NCBI GenBank assembly: GCA_000708835.1
Contig: DF237328.1
Coordinates: 1-64,000 of the forward strand
Reading direction: 5' to 3'
Length of the DNA: 64,000 nt
Source: Klebsormidium nitens
Taxonomy: Eukaryota; Streptophyta; Klebsormidiophyceae; Klebsormidiales; Klebsormidiaceae
Positions 51,234-63,964 of the stretch are shown in pieces. Below the pieces are notes generated by a model. It made no database searches and was not told the DNA's origin. It saw only the letters and a program-made list of their open reading frames with translations. Position numbers and translations under genes: made by a program. Within the stretch, counting starts at the first letter, position 1. Each line of letters starts with the position of its first letter.

Positions 51234-51656
51234 ATGAACGCTTGGTTCTGGTTGTGTGCTGCAAGCGGTCTAGGTGGGCTTGCAATCTACCTGACGTACA
51301 AAAGAAATTCCGGTCAGAGTGCATCAGAGATGGCGCTGAGATCGCTCAAGCGCGAGATGAGTCGCTTGAAGGTCCTTTCAGAGAAGGAAAACAACGTTCT
51401 TGAAGATCTCGAAAGTTTGCAGAACAAGAAGCTGCGCATAGTCTCCAAAAGAAACGTCCGCTGGGAGCTAGCTAAGGTAGAACGAGACGTTCTTGAGGCA
51501 GAGAAACGTCATGCGGACGTGGCGGGAGCGGCCAGGAAGCAGTTGGTCAAAACCAGAGACACATTTTTGGAGTACTTGCAACAGTCTGGGATGTCGCAGA
51601 GTGACTTCAGGGAGATCATTGGAGGGAAGCTCCTAAGCGAGGATGTGGGCGGTTGA
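51234..51656 (+). CDS. small membrane-anchored coiled-coil protein, paralogue 3 of 3
   Basis: An intronless frame of 140 aa. Residues 2-20 form a hydrophobic helix (NAWFWLCAASGLGGLAIYL) followed by TYKRNSGQSASE, the same linker-to-SE-x-AL transition as paralogue 1. The coiled coil runs through SLKREMSRLKVLSEKEN, then AEKRHADVAGAARKQL and FLEYLQQSGMS. It is two residues shorter in the central loop than paralogue 2 and ends with an acidic Gly tail. Start codon spacings of 2055 and 1961 bp between the three genes suggest successive tandem duplication of a unit of about 2 kb, old enough that spacer similarity is no longer visible by eye. Confidence 0.7.
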   Translation: MNAWFWLCAASGLGGLAIYLTYKRNSGQSASEMALRSLKREMSRLKVLSEKENNVLEDLESLQNKKLRIVSKRNVRWELAKVERDVLEAEKRHADVAGAARKQLVKTRDTFLEYLQQSGMSQSDFREIIGGKLLSEDVGG

Positions 51657-53126
51657 AGGTTTGCCACGTGTCGCATGTAGGTGAATGAAGTTCGTGCTGG
51701 TCAGGAGTAGCGGGAAAACCAAGGCACGAAACCTTGCCCAAATATATAACAGATGTCATATTGCCGCAAACGGTCCTCTAGTAATCTATGAAGCTAGATG
51801 GTCGTTTGAGCCAAAGCACAACAGCAGTGTCCTGTCACCATTTTTGATAAGCGCGTTCGAAACGTGTGGGCGCGCACGTTCAATATGTTCAGGGCCCGCA
51901 CGTCACCGTATCCATAAAACGACGCGATGCAGGAAAACTCCCAGCACTTAAGGAAAAGTGACTGACACCCGCCTTGTGTACCCTGCGTTGAGCTGTTTTG
52001 GTCACGCCACTTCCTTCTGGCGCTTTCCTTCCTTAGCTCCTTGTGTGGTTTCTGAGTCGTTGGAGGCAGTCAAGGGACCTCACAACGGCTCCAACTTCCA
52101 CGTCGAAACGGCACAGAGGAAGCCAATCAGATTTGCAAACGCCTGTATTGCTAACGTTGTGTAGCCGATCGTAGCTGAAGTTAACATAGTTAATCTGCAT
52201 ACAGAATATTAACCTGGGAACAACCTTTCCAAGTACCCTTCGGATCTTGCATATTGTCCGGAGTCGACAATTCATCATCTACCGTTGCTGGCCGGACTTA
52301 GCTACAGCTAAGTCCGGCTTCTACAGCTGTAGAAGCGTTAGTGCGATGGCCGACCGTCTAGGAAGCAGCTTCGCTGCACCAGAGAATGATGGTGCGGTAA
52401 GTTGCATGGGTTACCACTCTGACGGGCCTGTGCAGAGCAAATGCCGCAGCACTAAGTTGGCCGCAAAAAGTCAGCATGCGATCGCCTCTTCCACATTTAC
52501 GTCACTCAGGCTCGTACGGTATCATGCTGTATATGTGCATGCCTCAGATTGAAGGTTACTTTGGTTCCTAGGATAAGCATCCCTGTTGAATCGGAAGCGC
52601 CGAATCTATCAATTCGCGTGAGCGATACAAATATATACCACTGCACCGCTAGTGCGTTCGATCTAGAACACTGTTGTAAACCGTCGAATCTGCATCCATT
52701 GACTTCTAATCAGCATGAGTGAGCCGATCGAGATTCGGAGGCGGCTAGCGAGGTCATTAATGCAATCGTTTGGCCTGCCAGAGCATGCCGGCGCATTCTA
52801 CGATGCAAAGTCCGAATCGCTTGGAGGAGACAATGGGCGAACTGCGCGACAACAACAATAACAAATGATCAACCTGGTAACTTACTCAGGCACGTCGACC
52901 AAACAATATTGTCATAGGTTACATAGTTAGGTTAGTTTATATTACGCCATAATGTTTCCGGCCGCTGCTCCTAGTTAAACACAAACATAGTTATGCACGA
53001 AAGGATCCAATGTCTTAGTATATACCAACTATTACTTACCTAGTCAAGCCGAACCAATGACACTCAACCCCGGACACACTCAAACCGTTTCTTTCGTACC
53101 CCGCCGGATCACCTCTGCAGATTGAA
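51657..53126. other. intergenic region with two adjacent perfect palindromes
   Basis: No gene is seen. At 52291-52318 a 13-bp inverted repeat (GCCGGACTTAGCT and its complement) has a 2-nt loop; it abuts a perfect 18-bp palindrome CTTCTACAGCTGTAGAAG at 52318-52335. The rest is AT-richer sequence before the 3' end of the lipase gene. Confidence 0.6.
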
Positions 53127-56100
53127 CTACGAGACTTGACACAAGCACTCCCTTAAGCAGCGGCAGACCGCATCGATTCCGTCTAGACCGTTCACGCTCT
53201 CCCATTTTAACCTGTTTCGACACCTGTCAAAAATGCTGTCATACAACTCCAGAAACGCGTCCCCACCCCTCGTTGGACTGATGATGTAGTGTATATGGTC
53301 CCCACGTATTACGGTGTAGTACCTGCATACGAAACAACGGAGCGTCAAGACAACAGTGGTTGGTAAAAATAGCTCCTGTCGTTCATGAACGGCACCCCAG
53401 GATGCCAACGCGTGCGACCTCAGCAAAGCAATCTCAACACGAAAGCCAATGCCAGGGGGTCTTCAAAGCTACGGCCAAAAGCACAGGTCACGAAGCAGAG
53501 AAAGCCTTGATAAGTCGGAAACACTTGAGCCCCTCTCGAACTTCTTCGGTTCGCTTTCTGCATCTAGCAAGTAGCCGAGATCGAAACCCCGTGACACGGA
53601 AGACCTCACTGTACTTGAGGGCAGCGAGGCGTATCGTCAGTGGGAGTTTCGGCTCGATGACATCGGCCACCGCGTCGCGTCAGCACAACAAAACTCAAGC
53701 TCTGCTTAACTTACAAGCGGAACCGCAACATCCCATGCAAACGCTTTTCCCGCGCAGCGAAGAGAAAGACGGGGACGTAAGAAAAGGGAAAGAGAGAACA
53801 AAATAGATGACGCACCACACCCCCGGTCGCAGAACGAGCCCGTTCCGAAGCTCCTTCTCCCCCACGTAACAGTGCGCGTGCTCCTCCGGGATCCGCGGGA
53901 ACATTTGCGAGAAAGTGTTAAGCGCCCCGTCGTTCTCCCACCAATCCTCGTCCCTGCAGATTCAGATTCGCAAGCTCTAAACGGGGACTCTGGAAGGGTT
54001 GTCGCTCCAGAAGCAAGCCTCATTCGACAATGTCACTGCGAGAAGGTGTTCAAGGCACCGTCGTTCTCCCACCAATCTCCGTCCCTGCAAAATAGATTCG
54101 CAAGCTCTAAACGGAAAACTTTGGAGGATAGTCGCTCCAGAAGCAAATCATGCTTACTCGACCACGTTTTTGCTGGGAGGCGCTCAGGGCCCCATAGATC
54201 CTCGGGACTTGTGAAACTGAAACGTTCAACTCTAAGGCTAGAGGACATATGAGGTGAATCGAGCTTGAATTCAGTCTACACTGCATGAGAGAACGTGATT
54301 TTACGAAGTGCAGAATGTGTGCAGAGCTGGTTGACCGTTTGCGCTTCTTGAGAGTAAAAGAGAGAGTTGGATTCATTTGTGCCGGGGGATCGGAAACGTA
54401 CCGCATCGAAGAAACTCCAGCGGGCTTCGAAAGGCTGGTATGCTTCGTGATGATCACGATCCGGCTTGAGAAAGTGCTCACCTGTAACCTTCGTATGGTA
54501 GCCGAACGTTCAGGGGGTGCGTCCAGCTCCCGATCTGGAGCACCCTCCAAACAAACAATGGGTGTACTTGGCTCCCGGCGGGGACGTGGCGGCCAAACAC
54601 TTCCTGGGTCTGAGCAGTAGCGTAACTGTGGGACAAGAGAAATGAATACTTCTCCAGTGAGTTAGGTAGCGTAACTGTGGAGAGAATTGACTACCTTTTC
54701 TGAAATATTTGAAGTAAGCTCAAGTTCTAGTGAGAACGAAGCTAACACTGATATATGTAGATCCAACAAAGCACCCCCTCCGCAGCCGTACCCACCCTAA
54801 CCACAATAATAACCATACCCGTCCCAATACTATAACATAAGCTCACTGAGCCATTTCTAGAGAACAATCGAGAATTGACTCCAGGGGCGAAAAGTCGGCA
54901 ATCTGCGTGCATTGATGTTGCCGAAGAAGCATCTGGAAGCAGATGCAGGACACGGGCAGCGGTTCCTTTGTCGGAGACAGCCAAGAAGGTCCCTACTTGG
55001 GATGCAATGTACCGTCGTCTCGAGTTTAAGGCGGATATTGCGATGGGACACGTTGCGGATAGCAATTTGTTGCATTCTGACGACTGCAACAGAGAAAGAA
55101 GCGCTGATCAAGAAAGAAAAAAGGACAAGGAGTATGACAACTGATGGTATCGCTTCGACGAAGCCGGCTGACGAATCCTGCACTGGGTTCATAAAGATAA
55201 TCTTACAGCCGCTACAGGCACTGCTTCTGACGCTCCAAGAAGGCATTCAGAGCGATCGCAAACACGCATACCAAAGCAAGCTCCTTTCAACCAGATCATT
55301 CCAGTCTGTAACCAATTGCGGAAGGTTCGAGCAAGGTAACGGCTCCCAACTAATGCACTGGAGATCCCATGAAGAGCACATCCTCATACAAAGGATCCGA
55401 CACCTTAAATAAAGGGTATCCAAATAAGTGTCCAGCCGCTTCTGCCACTAGACGTTGCATCAAAGAGGCAACCTCACCTAAAGTAATAGGTATCCGGGTA
55501 AGTAGCCAGTCGGTTGTTTACCGCGCGCCGCTTTGTATGCTCAGGTCCGGCAGGATTCAATCGGTCCCCGCAAACGGTCTTCAAAGAAAACTGAATGCTC
55601 AACACTCCTAATGAAACTAAGGAGAAACTCTCACCCAACATAGAAGGTATCCGGATAAGTCGCCAGTCGCTTGTTCAACTGCGCGCTGCTCTGTATGCTC
55701 AGGTCCGGCAAGATCCAATCGGCCTCGGCAACTGGTCCCCAAAAAGAAGCAGATTTTCAACCAACGATAAATCCTCACCTAAAATAAAAGGTATCCGAAT
55801 AAGTCGCCAGTCGCTTATCAACCGCGCGCTGCTCTGTATGCTCAGGTCCGGCTGAATCCAATCGGTCCCGGCAAACGGTTCCTGAAGAAAACTGAAGCCT
55901 GATGAAACCAAGGAGAAGCCCTCACCTAAAATAAAAGGTATCCGGATAGGTCGCCAGTCGCTTGTTCAACCGCGCACTGTTCTGTATGCTCAGATCCGGC
56001 GAACTCCAATCGGTCCCGGCAAACGGTCCCTAAAATAATTTGAAAGGTCAAACCTTCTTACGAAAGTAGAAGGAACCTTCACCTGAAATATCAGGTATTC

Positions 56101-59100
56101 GGAGAGGTCGCTTATTCAAGAATGCGCTGCTTTGTATGCTCAGGTCCGGCAGAATCCAACCAGTCCCGGCAAACGATCCCCAGAGAAAACTGCTCATTAA
56201 ACCAAGGAGAAACCCTCACCTAAAATAAAAGGTATCCGGATACGTCGCCAGTCGCTTGTTCAGCCGTGCGCTGCTTTGTATGCTCAGATCCGGCAGGATC
56301 CAATCGGTCCCAGCAAACGGGCCCCGCCTCCCTAGCAGCGCCTCGAGGAGCCCCGTGACGCCAGCTTGGTGCCAGCTCAGCTCGAAATGGTCGAACCCGA
56401 AATCGTAAAACTTTTTGAGGAAGTCGATGTCAAGCCAGTGGAAGATGACGACGCCGATCGCGAGAACGCTCAGCAGGCTGGGGTGGCGCAGCGTGGTGCC
56501 GTCGGAGAAACTAGAGCGGGAGAAAGGAGGGATTCTGTGAGATCGTTATGAGAGGGAAAAAGGTGACGAGCCAGAAGAAGAAAGATACCCATGCGCTGGA
56601 GGCTGGGGTGACGCAGCATGTGCCGTCGGAGAAATTAGAGCGGAAGAAAAAGGGGTTCTATGACATCGTTATGAAAGCAAGAAAGGTGTCGACCCAGTGG
56701 GAGATGACGACGCCAATTGCGAGCGCACTCAGCAGGCTGGGGTGGCGCAGCATGGAGCCGTCCGAGAAACTAGAGCGGAGAAAAACGAGCGCGAGAGATG
56801 ATTGCAACGAGAAGGATATTTAAAATAAGAACGGCGAGGATGCTGAGCAGGCTGGAATGTGGCGCCATCCTCGGAGCTAGCACGGACAGAAAGAACGAGT
56901 TGTGAGATACATGTAGGGAAACTTAGAGAGGCAACACAAAAATAGAATTTCGAGTGGGGGCAAATACTCCTAAATGATGGATTCGGAGCGAAAAAGATAA
57001 GGCCAAAGGAGTGCAGACGAAACCTTGCGAGAGCCCATATGACAACAGGATGAAATCAAACAGCGCCGTCAGAAAAACCAGGACGAAGTGATCGGTGATG
57101 ATGGTGACGGGAACCAAACCGAATTTTGAGGGCAAGCATGTTGAGAAAATAGCAAGATAAGCTGATAGGATGACGGACGGAAGTTGAAGCTTGTCTTTAA
57201 ACCCGTCCGTGCGAAAATCAAACTGAGGAAAAAAGTCATGAAGCACCGTCCAATTTGTGATTTGTGAAAGTTCGTTGACCGCAGGAACTCACGGTCGCCG
57301 AATAAAGAGCCGGAAGGAGATCGATGGAACTTGGAAGGAATAGCGCGAGGAAGGAACATGCAGAAGATAAAAAGCAGGAAAAGGAGAAAAGCAAGAGCAA
57401 GTCGTAGAACGAAACGTAGGGGACAGTGAAAGACAAGGTGCGAGCACAGAGGGAGGCTTGATCAACTGACAGGCAGAAGCCATTGAGGCACGTAAAAATG
57501 CACACAGGTGATAAGAGGCGCTAAAATTATCGGCGCACCTCAACCCGTCCAGGTACACCCGCGTCGTCCCGTTCAACGACCCGCTCAGTGACGTCACGCT
57601 CAGCACCCACTTCGCGTTCGTCTTTGGATGCCCCTCGAATTCGCCCTCCGCCAGCATCGTGTGCAGTAGCCGGATGGTCTGCGCGCCGGACGAGTGCCCC
57701 ACGAAATGCACCGGATGGTTCTCGTCCCAATTTGGATAAAACCCGTCCCAGGTTTTACCGTACCGCTTATGCCCGCAAGCTCGACTGTGCGCTTCTCCGT
57801 AGTCAACCGTGCCGCCCTTTATTTGGTAGAAAAGCTCGCAGGCCCTGCAAAAGGAAACAATCGAGGGTGTCAGAAACTGAATACTTTCGGACCAGTCCGG
57901 TTGAAACCCGTCCTAGGTTTTGCCGTAGCGCCGGTGCCCGCAAGCCCGACTGTGCTCTTTTTCAATAGTCAACCGTACCGCACTTCATCTGGTGGTACAA
58001 ACGGCAGGCCCTGCAGAGGTCCCTAGGCATGCAGAGTCTACCTTGGCTGTAATCAAACCGTCCCGCCTCTTAGAAAAGCTCGCAGGCTGTTCAAAAGTTT
58101 TGGAAACGTTTGCAGAAGAACGGTTCAGAGTCTTGCCGTACCGGCGACGTCCGCAAATAAGGATGTGCATTTCGCCTAGGTCAACCGTCCCACCTCACAA
58201 CCAGCGAGGAAATCTGTGATCCTTGATTCCTCACTAGTTAATAACAAAGTTCTTTGAGAACCTGACACGATCTATTCCATGAATGCACACGTTAGGTGGT
58301 GTCAAGGCCGCTCACCGGTCGTGCAGACTCGCCAGCGCGCCGACATCTGACACCATGACGTTCCTCGCCCGGTGCTCCGCCCCGCCCCAGTAGCTGGTGC
58401 CACAAAGCCTCTGCAAACCGAACCCGACACAGTCAGAACCTCCCTGTGGCCAAAACTACCCCAAGCTAAAAGTGGCGCCCTTGGTCGAATGCAGACCAAG
58501 GGGTCATTTTCGCCGTACCTATCCTAGAGATTTGGCTGAGAGCCCCACCACTGAATCTTCACCAAAAACGTCACTTTTCCTCCGTCATGTGGACTCTATC
58601 CCAGCAACCAATTTCGACCTCAATCCGAATCTAGCTCAACCCATTGCATGCTTAGGTGCTGCGATGGATCTTGAAGGGGTCCATGAATTCTGGCGGAGAA
58701 GTTGGGAGTTGGATATGAAGCAGGTACGACGCCGTCACTTGCACTTTCAGCCTGCCAACTCAGCAGCTGCCAACCTATTCAACCACCTTTTGCCTGTACA
58801 ATTCCACCAGTGTTTCACCGTGCTTCTGCAGAATCCATTGAATCCCCAAATCTTCTAAGACTTCGCCCCATACCAAATTGACGTTCACCCGAAATCCCTG
58901 TCCCTACAGCCCTCGCCGGCTTGGCTCAAAATCGATTGTCCGGTCATTCTATTTGCAACACCGTCACAACTGCTGCAAAGTCAACCCCGTGAAGGTGATT
59001 TGTCAAAGCGCACCTGATTCCCAAACCCAAAGATTCCATGGACCAACACAATGGGCACGTCCTCCGGCCCGTCGAATACCCCGGGCGGGGCCCGGTTCAG

Positions 59101-60428
59101 CTCGCGCTTCAAACTGGCCGGGGTCTGCTCCGCCTCTGCGATGTACCCCGTGAAGGACTTGGCAACAGACCACGCCCCTGCAGAGGATAAGCGATTTTCC
59201 AATGACTTTTGAACCACAGTCTGCGTTGTCCCATATGAGATTTCCAGATTGGGAGTCTGACAACGTTTGCTTTGAAGTAAGAGGCGCTTGGACTAAGGGA
59301 GACGGGTGGGGTTGTTAGGGTGGGTTAAGATGCGAAGCGCGTCATCTTTTGAGTTAGGCTTTTTAGTTCACTTTCTCCAGTGGCTGGTAAATCAAGCGAA
59401 TGTTGCAGTGTGAAATTGCAAGCACAAGCACAAGCGCTGGCTAAGGTGAAAATTGCAGGTTGCCGAGTTGAATGACAGCAAACGTAGTCCTAGCCTTCGA
59501 CGGTTAGTTGCAGAGACGCTGTTGCCATCATTACGCTCACAATCTTTACCTGCTTGCCTCTGTAAATCTGGTAAGACATGCCCATCTTCAACAATCAATG
59601 ACGGCATTGCTGAGGTGGATAACATTCCCCACTAATGTGACTGCGTTGAGAATTAGGGTTCCAGGCTTTGAGGTTCTGCCCACAGATTGCTCCAAGGTTG
59701 GATCTATCTATGCTCTGGTTGTTGCGCTTGTCACCCTCAACAAAACATACAATGCAACCTGAAACGAGACAAAACCTAGCCAGCCGGCAGCTCATTTCAG
59801 ATTAGGAGTCTTTACCCTTAGTCCTTGAGCAGCGAGCTTAGCTTCACTGTCACTATATAAATGACAAACAGGCAGTTTGGATTTTGATCCAAGCTGTTCC
59901 TTGTTCCCAAGAAACCAGTCCAGGACAACGTTTTGAGCGGTGTCCTAGGACAGCACGAGACAGTACTTTCTCTACACGCAAACATCCTGATTACCACACT
60001 TGTAACGGCAAGAGTAGAAAAGAAAGCATTTCAAACCGAGGCAGGATAAAGTCAGGCTGCAAACCTGGAGCAAACTCAGTAGCATCTCATGTCCAAGTTG
60101 ACAGCTACACCACACTTTTAAAATCATGATAGTTTGGAAGGTTGCATAAAGTAGCAGTCACCTCAACATCATGAGAAACTTTGAACAAGGCCCCAAAGAT
60201 CAGTCACAGAAAAGACTGCTGGTTGGTCATGCGAGATGTAAACTTACCCGCAGCACTGCCAACTGCTCCTTCTGTCCTCAGCGTCACGAGCACCTCCCGC
60301 GCAACTGCCGACGCAGCGATTGTGAATGCAAACCCCGCGTGCATTGCTGTGCTCAGCAGGACCTCTAACAACGTAAACCACAGGTAGGCCGCGGTTCGCG
60401 CCTTGGTAACTGCCCTCCAGAACCTCAT
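53127..60428 (-). CDS. alpha/beta-hydrolase lipase related to bacterial family I.5, 8 exons
   Basis: Exons: 60428-60248, 59177-59014, 58410-58316, 57844-57539, 56510-56220, 54625-54482, 53953-53816, 53322-53127; 1515 nt, 504 aa, phases consistent. Residues 15-50 hold one or two hydrophobic helices, probably an anchor or signal sequence. The hydrolase core begins with PIVLVHGIFGFG (oxyanion region), then VDYGEAHSRACGH, the nucleophile elbow GHSSG (Ser about 198), VLSVTSLSGSLNGTTR, and the acid and His at ENDGALN (Asp about 402) and GDHIHYI (His about 449). The order and the Gly-His-rich loop before the elbow match plant lipases like Arabidopsis At1g10040 and the zinc-binding thermostable Geobacillus/Staphylococcus lipases. 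The substrate is likely an acyl ester or triacylglycerol; not determinable here. Introns carry four exon-edge arrays. Confidence 0.92.
53954..54100 (-). repeat. duplicate of lipase exon 7 5' edge
   Basis: About 40 exon bases, the acceptor and 35 intron bases recur 131 bp upstream (junction about 54084). The copied acceptor reads TTTTGCAG|GGACGG. Confidence 0.85.
55400..56219 (-). repeat. array of six copies of lipase exon 5 3' edge with donors
   Basis: The end of exon 5 (coding DLSIQSSARLNKRLATYP in the parent) and its donor TTTTAG|GTGAGG recur with junctions at 56083, 55926, 55779, 55635, 55478 and a partial one at 55404. Full-unit spacing is 137-157 bp. Four copies (55926, 55779, 55635, 55478) keep GGTGAGG or GTGAG exactly. 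Confidence 0.95.
56511..56890 (-). repeat. array of three copies of lipase exon 5 5' edge
   Basis: The acceptor GCTCTAG and the first 60-90 exon bases recur with exon-start positions about 56634, 56769 and 56876 (124, 135 and 107 bp). Exon 5 is thus flanked by copies of each of its own ends. Confidence 0.9.
57845..58205 (-). repeat. copies of lipase exon 4 5' edge
   Basis: About 110 bases including the acceptor and the segment encoding GTVDYGEAHSRACGHKRYG in the parent recur at 57905-58010 (junction 58010, 166 bp away), and in decayed form at 58040-58090 and 58130-58205. Confidence 0.85.
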
Positions 60429-63400
60429 CTTGCCAGACAGATGCCTTAACGTTCTATGGGTTAGGTGTTCGTCGAATCATTGCTTGATGACATGGTCGGA
60501 ACTACTGACAAACTGCAGAGCATTGCCAACGGGCTGGGACACCATCAGTCCCTGATCAGATGGTGCTCATAGCTCCAAGTCACGTCGAAGTGGTGAGGTG
60601 AAGATAGGGGCCATAGGGGGCTTCATCATTCATGGTTGACATGATGAAGAAGCAGAAGAAGATGGGGTCCCGGGGGAGAACTTGAAAGGCCGCGGAGGAG
60701 GGAACCGGAAGTTTTGTACACAGTGTCAGTGGTTGTGCAAGTGCCAAGAAGGGGTTTGCCGCTAACACGTGGCTCCATTTCGAACCCGTTCGGCTGGATG
60801 AAAGATTTTGGCAATCAGAACAAACCAATCATACGGCCCGGTGGCCCTGGCTCTGACAACTGCCGTGCTTTGAGCCAGGAGCTCCCTGCCATCTCGTTGC
60901 CGTTGATAAGATATCTTGGACGGTCAGTAGTTCTAGATAGAAACAAGAACCTTTTCGGAGAGATTGATTAAATCTGGGTTACCTACCTATTGGCAGACAT
61001 GAGATGGCGGGCTGGTTACCTATGCAAGGTTTCGTGAAATCAGGTTTACCTAACAGCTTCTCTCGGTACCGGTGTATTGAATACGGTCGTCGGTATGTTT
61101 AATTTGAGGTTTATTTCTGTGCGCCGAGGTTTACGGAGTTCAGGGTCCAGCCTGTGCGAAATCATCGCGAAAACAAGATCCTGAAGTTTGAACATGTCCT
61201 CATGAAGAAATCTCACTTAACTATCTAGTTCATAAAACAGCTCACCAGCCGTCAACTGCCGCTTTCGACCATCGGACTGCTGAACATGAGAGATTGGGCA
61301 GGAGAGGTCTAAGTTTCAAAACCGTTGATGCAATCTGTTCAATCTTACGGTCTCAGGACTGTCCAATAATTGAAGCAGTACAGACCTCAGTCGCGCTTGG
61401 TACGTACCACATGTACTGAAATTTTGCGGCTATGATCTCACTTGCATGGTCAGCAAGATCAGTGCGCAGGCGTTTCAGGCTTCAGCTGCAGGGCGCGGTC
61501 CGGGTTGGGGGAGCCATATCGGAATTGGCATTTGCATTTCTCCTAGGCTGAGGAGGGTACGTCTCCACAGAGGTGGTAATAGCATGTTGTTAGGGCGGGG
61601 TGAGATATGAGCTGGTCATCAGGAGGTTCAGGGCAACACAGGAGGCTATCATTTTGCAGGGACTCGGGCGTTGGATCAGAAGGGGTAGTGAGCATGTGCA
61701 GTCGAACTCTGATCTCACGCCGGTGCTGAATAATCTGGCAGGGCTACCTTCTGAGCGAGCCTGGATCAAAATGTGGGCGAAATCCGAGTGAAGTGGTGCG
61801 CTTATGCCACGAGTTTTGATGGTGAGTCCTTCCTTTGGAGATGAGTCTTGTTTCCTTATAATTTATTTTGGTTGGTCCTTCCGATGCTTTTGCTGTAGTT
61901 GCTTGCCAGTCCTCTGGTTTTGTGGTAAATTTCAGCATTGTCCGTTCTCCCTTGTGTCGGCACCAATGTGGGTTTGCTTGGACAGGGTTTGCGGAGAGGT
62001 TTTCCCAGGCGAACTTGAAAGATTGACAGTTGAGAGTCTGCTGAGTGGCGGTGGCTGAATTACTAATGAAGCTTCCACTTCCTTGGTTCCGTAGGCTGTT
62101 CTGAAATAGGTGCGATTGCCAGATTGAACATCTACACGTAATGTTTTGTTCCTCTGATGTCTAAGTTCCAACTGTTCTGATGGATCTAAGTTGGATGTTA
62201 TTCTGCATCTACACAATTCATACAATTTATTACATTCATATTCTTTTTTCATGTTACCTAGACATTGCTCATAGCAACTACATTCTGAGAGGTTTTGTTG
62301 TGTCTGATGCTTTGTTTAAGTTGTGCGTGCGCCATCAAGGAAATTTAGTGCTAAGAGCGCTCGTAGGATGCACAGATTGCATCCGTTGATATCCCAAGTG
62401 TACTTCACAACATAGAGCAGCATTGCGTTGTTCCGTAAACTCAAGCTCGTTGCGTTTGGGAGTACATTCGAAGTTCCTTGTTTGAGTGCTCCTGTAAGTC
62501 TTGCAAATCTGCAATATGTGGTTGCAGTTTATATCAAATCTAGTCTGAGGCAAACAGCAGAACCTACGTCTCCACATCCTTCAAGCTGTGTCTCACCATT
62601 ACCATCTAGATGATCAGGTCAGTCCAACAAGACATCTGCGCACGTTTAGCTTATCTGGGCAAATTTGAGGTCCTACCTTGCCTGGACACTCCAACCAGAT
62701 GTGCACTCAAGTGCGGTCGCTGTCTGCGCTTTGATTAGCTCTTCCATATTGGCTTGCTCAATGTTGCCTTGGGGCCTTGGTTTTTGGGGCCTCAGCAACT
62801 TTACCTCAAAAGCAAGCTGTTTATCCACTGCTAAATGAGAGGTGCTTATTATTTGCCAATTCAGAACAGAATTTGCAATATTGTTTGCTTGCTTGTATTG
62901 AGTTTAACAAGCAGAAGTATGCGTTTTCAGTTTGTAATACAAGTTTGCTCAGGATGCCTTGCATGCAGAACAAGCGCTGAAGGGGGCAGTTTGCTTTGAG
63001 TCGAAACACATATTCCTGTTTTTCATTTCTTCCTTGAACAGATAAAAGATTGCGGCTCGCAGCTGTGTCGAGTCTGGCTCTCGTTGACGCAGGTCTCCTT
63101 TAACCTGGTTCCTGGATTTTGAAGTGAATTGCAAATAGAAATATTGGTGATGTATGTTTGCTTGTTGATCTACATAGGCATGTGTCCCGATTGGGTTCCC
63201 ATAGTTGTCCTGTGGCTTTGTACAAAAGGCACCTCATGTTGAATCAAGCTGGCCTGCTCAACTTGCTCTTTCAATTTGGAATGCTGGCTGCACTGCTGTT
63301 TGCTTCTCGCAAATCAACCCTTGATCAGAAAAGCGAGCAGTTTTTCCAAATCCGTGCTATGTCACATCAAAAGCACTGGACTCCTGGATCGGCAGCCTAG

Positions 63401-63772
63401 TGCTTCTATTTTGCACTTCTTTGTCTCTCGCGGCCTCAGTTCTGCTGCATTCTGTATCTAAAAGCCCAGGGCCCAATGAGTTTACTCTCCTATCTCTCAA
63501 TGTGGATGTTGAGACAGATGGACACGCAGGTTTTGCTGCCTGACTCTCTTCTACGGCTGAGTCTGAGGTGTGCTTTTGGTTGCCGCAGATCTTAGTCTGC
63601 TTGGCCATTTTCAAAATATTCCAGCAAATATCTCCTGGGTTGGCAAAGGAGAACCTGATTGGGCTTGAATGTATGGTACAGCATTCGTCAAGCGTTTGCA
63701 TGCTTCTTGTTTGTATTTGACCACAGTGTCTGCATCAAACAATCTTAAGGATTGTTCCTTGATTAATCACAG
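60429..63772. other. intergenic region, possibly introns of a downstream + strand gene
   Basis: No exon can be assigned firmly. The + strand is T-rich from about 61800 onward, as expected for introns of a + strand gene. A frame at 61600-61791 (IRRFRATQEAIILQGLGRW) has some coding character but no clear splice context. The first few hundred bases should contain the lipase promoter. Confidence 0.35.
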
Positions 63773-63964
63773 CCAGCAGACAAGAAGATCAAAGTACCAA
63801 TTCAAGATGATGTTTCTGTTCACATGACGGGAGGTTTCGACAACCAAGCTTTGCCGACTGACGAAATGGTCCATTTTGTGTCCAATTTTCAAGTTTTACA
63901 GGACAAGGTGGCTGATTCTCCTGGACTGGTTTTGAACAGCCCTTACAACTGTGTTTTAATATAG
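63773..63964 (+). CDS. possible terminal exon of an unrecognised gene (partial)
   Basis: A T-rich tract ending in AATCACAG is followed by 63 open codons and TAG. The protein reads PADKKIKVPIQDDV, then HMTGGFDNQALPTDEMVHFV and FQVLQDKVADSPGL. Amino acid composition is balanced and unlike the surrounding sequence. I do not recognise the family. Upstream exons could not be connected, and the gene may continue beyond the window. Confidence 0.35.
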   Translation, partial: PADKKIKVPIQDDVSVHMTGGFDNQALPTDEMVHFVSNFQVLQDKVADSPGLVLNSPYNCVLI

